This document shows positions 5,001-5,137 of a DNA stretch of 5,137 bases, in pieces. Origin of the DNA: an uncultured Lachnospiraceae bacterium (lineage in GTDB: Bacteria > Bacillota_A > Clostridia > Lachnospirales > Lachnospiraceae); assembly GCA_946529195.1 (NCBI GenBank), contig CAMMZE010000109.1, positions 1 to 5,137 of the forward strand, read 5' to 3'. Position 1 is the stretch's first letter. Each line of letters begins with the position of its first letter. Below the pieces are notes generated by a model that was not told the origin of the DNA, ran no database searches, and worked only from the letters and a program-made list of their open reading frames with translations. The position numbers were made by a program, and so were the translations under genes.

Positions 5001-5137
5001 TTCTTTTTCGTCTCCGTCTCAGGCTTTTTCTCGGTCTCTGATTTCTTTTCCGTCTCAGCCTTTTTTTCTGTCTCTGCGTTCTTTTCTGTCTCAGTCTTCT
5101 TTTTTGTCTCCGCAGCCTTTTCCGTCTCGGACGCCTT
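4997..5137 (-). CDS. C-terminal end of an unidentified protein with a Lys/Glu-rich hexapeptide repeat tail
   Basis: Only the last 46 codons are in the window; the gene continues past the right edge. The visible product consists wholly of Lys, Glu, Thr, Ala, Ser, Pro and Asn in repeats of the form x-(A/S/T/P)-E-T-E-K, ending TETKKK. It has no hydrophobic residues beyond Ala, so it would be a soluble, disordered or highly charged helical tail. Coding status is supported by strict 18-base periodicity in this frame, by synonymous third-position changes between units, and by the ATGA overlap with the next gene. The function of the missing N-terminal part cannot be told. Such tails occur on cell-surface, nucleic-acid-binding and membrane proteins alike. 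Confidence 0.75.
   Translation of the reverse strand, partial: KASETEKAAETKKKTETEKNAETEKKAETEKKSETEKKPETETKKK
5009..5134 (-). repeat. Seven degenerate 18-bp tandem coding repeats
   Basis: Seven consecutive 18-base units, each with a core GAGAC(A/G/C) followed by an A-rich end, encode hexapeptides such as KAETEK, KSETEK and NAETEK. Units differ mostly at third positions and at the second codon (Ser, Ala, Thr, Pro). This suggests an array old enough to diverge but still under protein-level constraint. The array probably continues or begins beyond the right edge. Confidence 0.85.

Noticed and set aside
5009..5134. CRISPR-like or non-coding tandem array
   Set aside because: Units are contiguous 18-mers without spacers, in frame, with synonymous variation, ending in a stop codon that overlaps the next gene; this is a coding repeat.

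Overview
All recognisable genes in this window lie on the minus strand, so the biology reads from the right end to the left. The window suggests a Gram-positive, clostridial (Lachnospiraceae-like) gut-type bacterium. The reasons are strong AGGAGG-type ribosome sites, GTG and TTG starts backed by them, moderate GC with AT-rich spacers, a consensus sigma-A promoter, intrinsic terminators, and gene families (a MraY paralogue beside a PF06695 membrane protein) that I associate with that group. The taxon is inference; no marker gene is present.

Right end (about 3515-5137, read leftwards): the 3' end of an unidentified gene whose product ends in a lysine/glutamate-rich hexapeptide repeat. It overlaps by four bases (ATGA) a 157-residue integral membrane protein of the 'small multidrug export' family (PF06695/COG2426). 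After a 16-base gap comes a TTG-started 331-residue MraY-like phosphoglycosyl transferase. The three genes look like one transcription unit, probably concerned with the envelope.

Middle (3176-3514): a 339-base gene-free but information-dense spacer. A perfect-consensus promoter (TTGACA, 18 bases, TATAAT) starts nine bases after the MraY-like stop codon. It drives a leader with two tandem hairpins, which runs into a strong 15-bp intrinsic terminator. A compound palindromic block of about 140 bases follows: a 22-bp stem, a GC-rich branched hairpin and a second terminator-like hairpin with a T run. It ends just upstream of the ribosome site of the next operon. The block looks like a dispersed intergenic repeat, or a complex attenuator.

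Left part (1-3175, read leftwards): a tightly packed ABC transporter operon of the peptide/nickel (PepT; Opp/Dpp/Nik) class. It encodes permease B (314 aa, GTG start), permease C (289 aa), ATPase D (259 aa) and ATPase E (192 residues seen, cut by the window edge). The subunits resemble NikB/C/D/E in length and motifs more than classical Opp/Dpp, but the substrate cannot be fixed because no solute-binding protein gene lies in the window. The two permeases would form the membrane channel and the two ATPases the heterodimeric motor. Expression probably depends on readthrough of the two terminator-like hairpins in the leader.

Plus-strand open frames are shadows of these genes.
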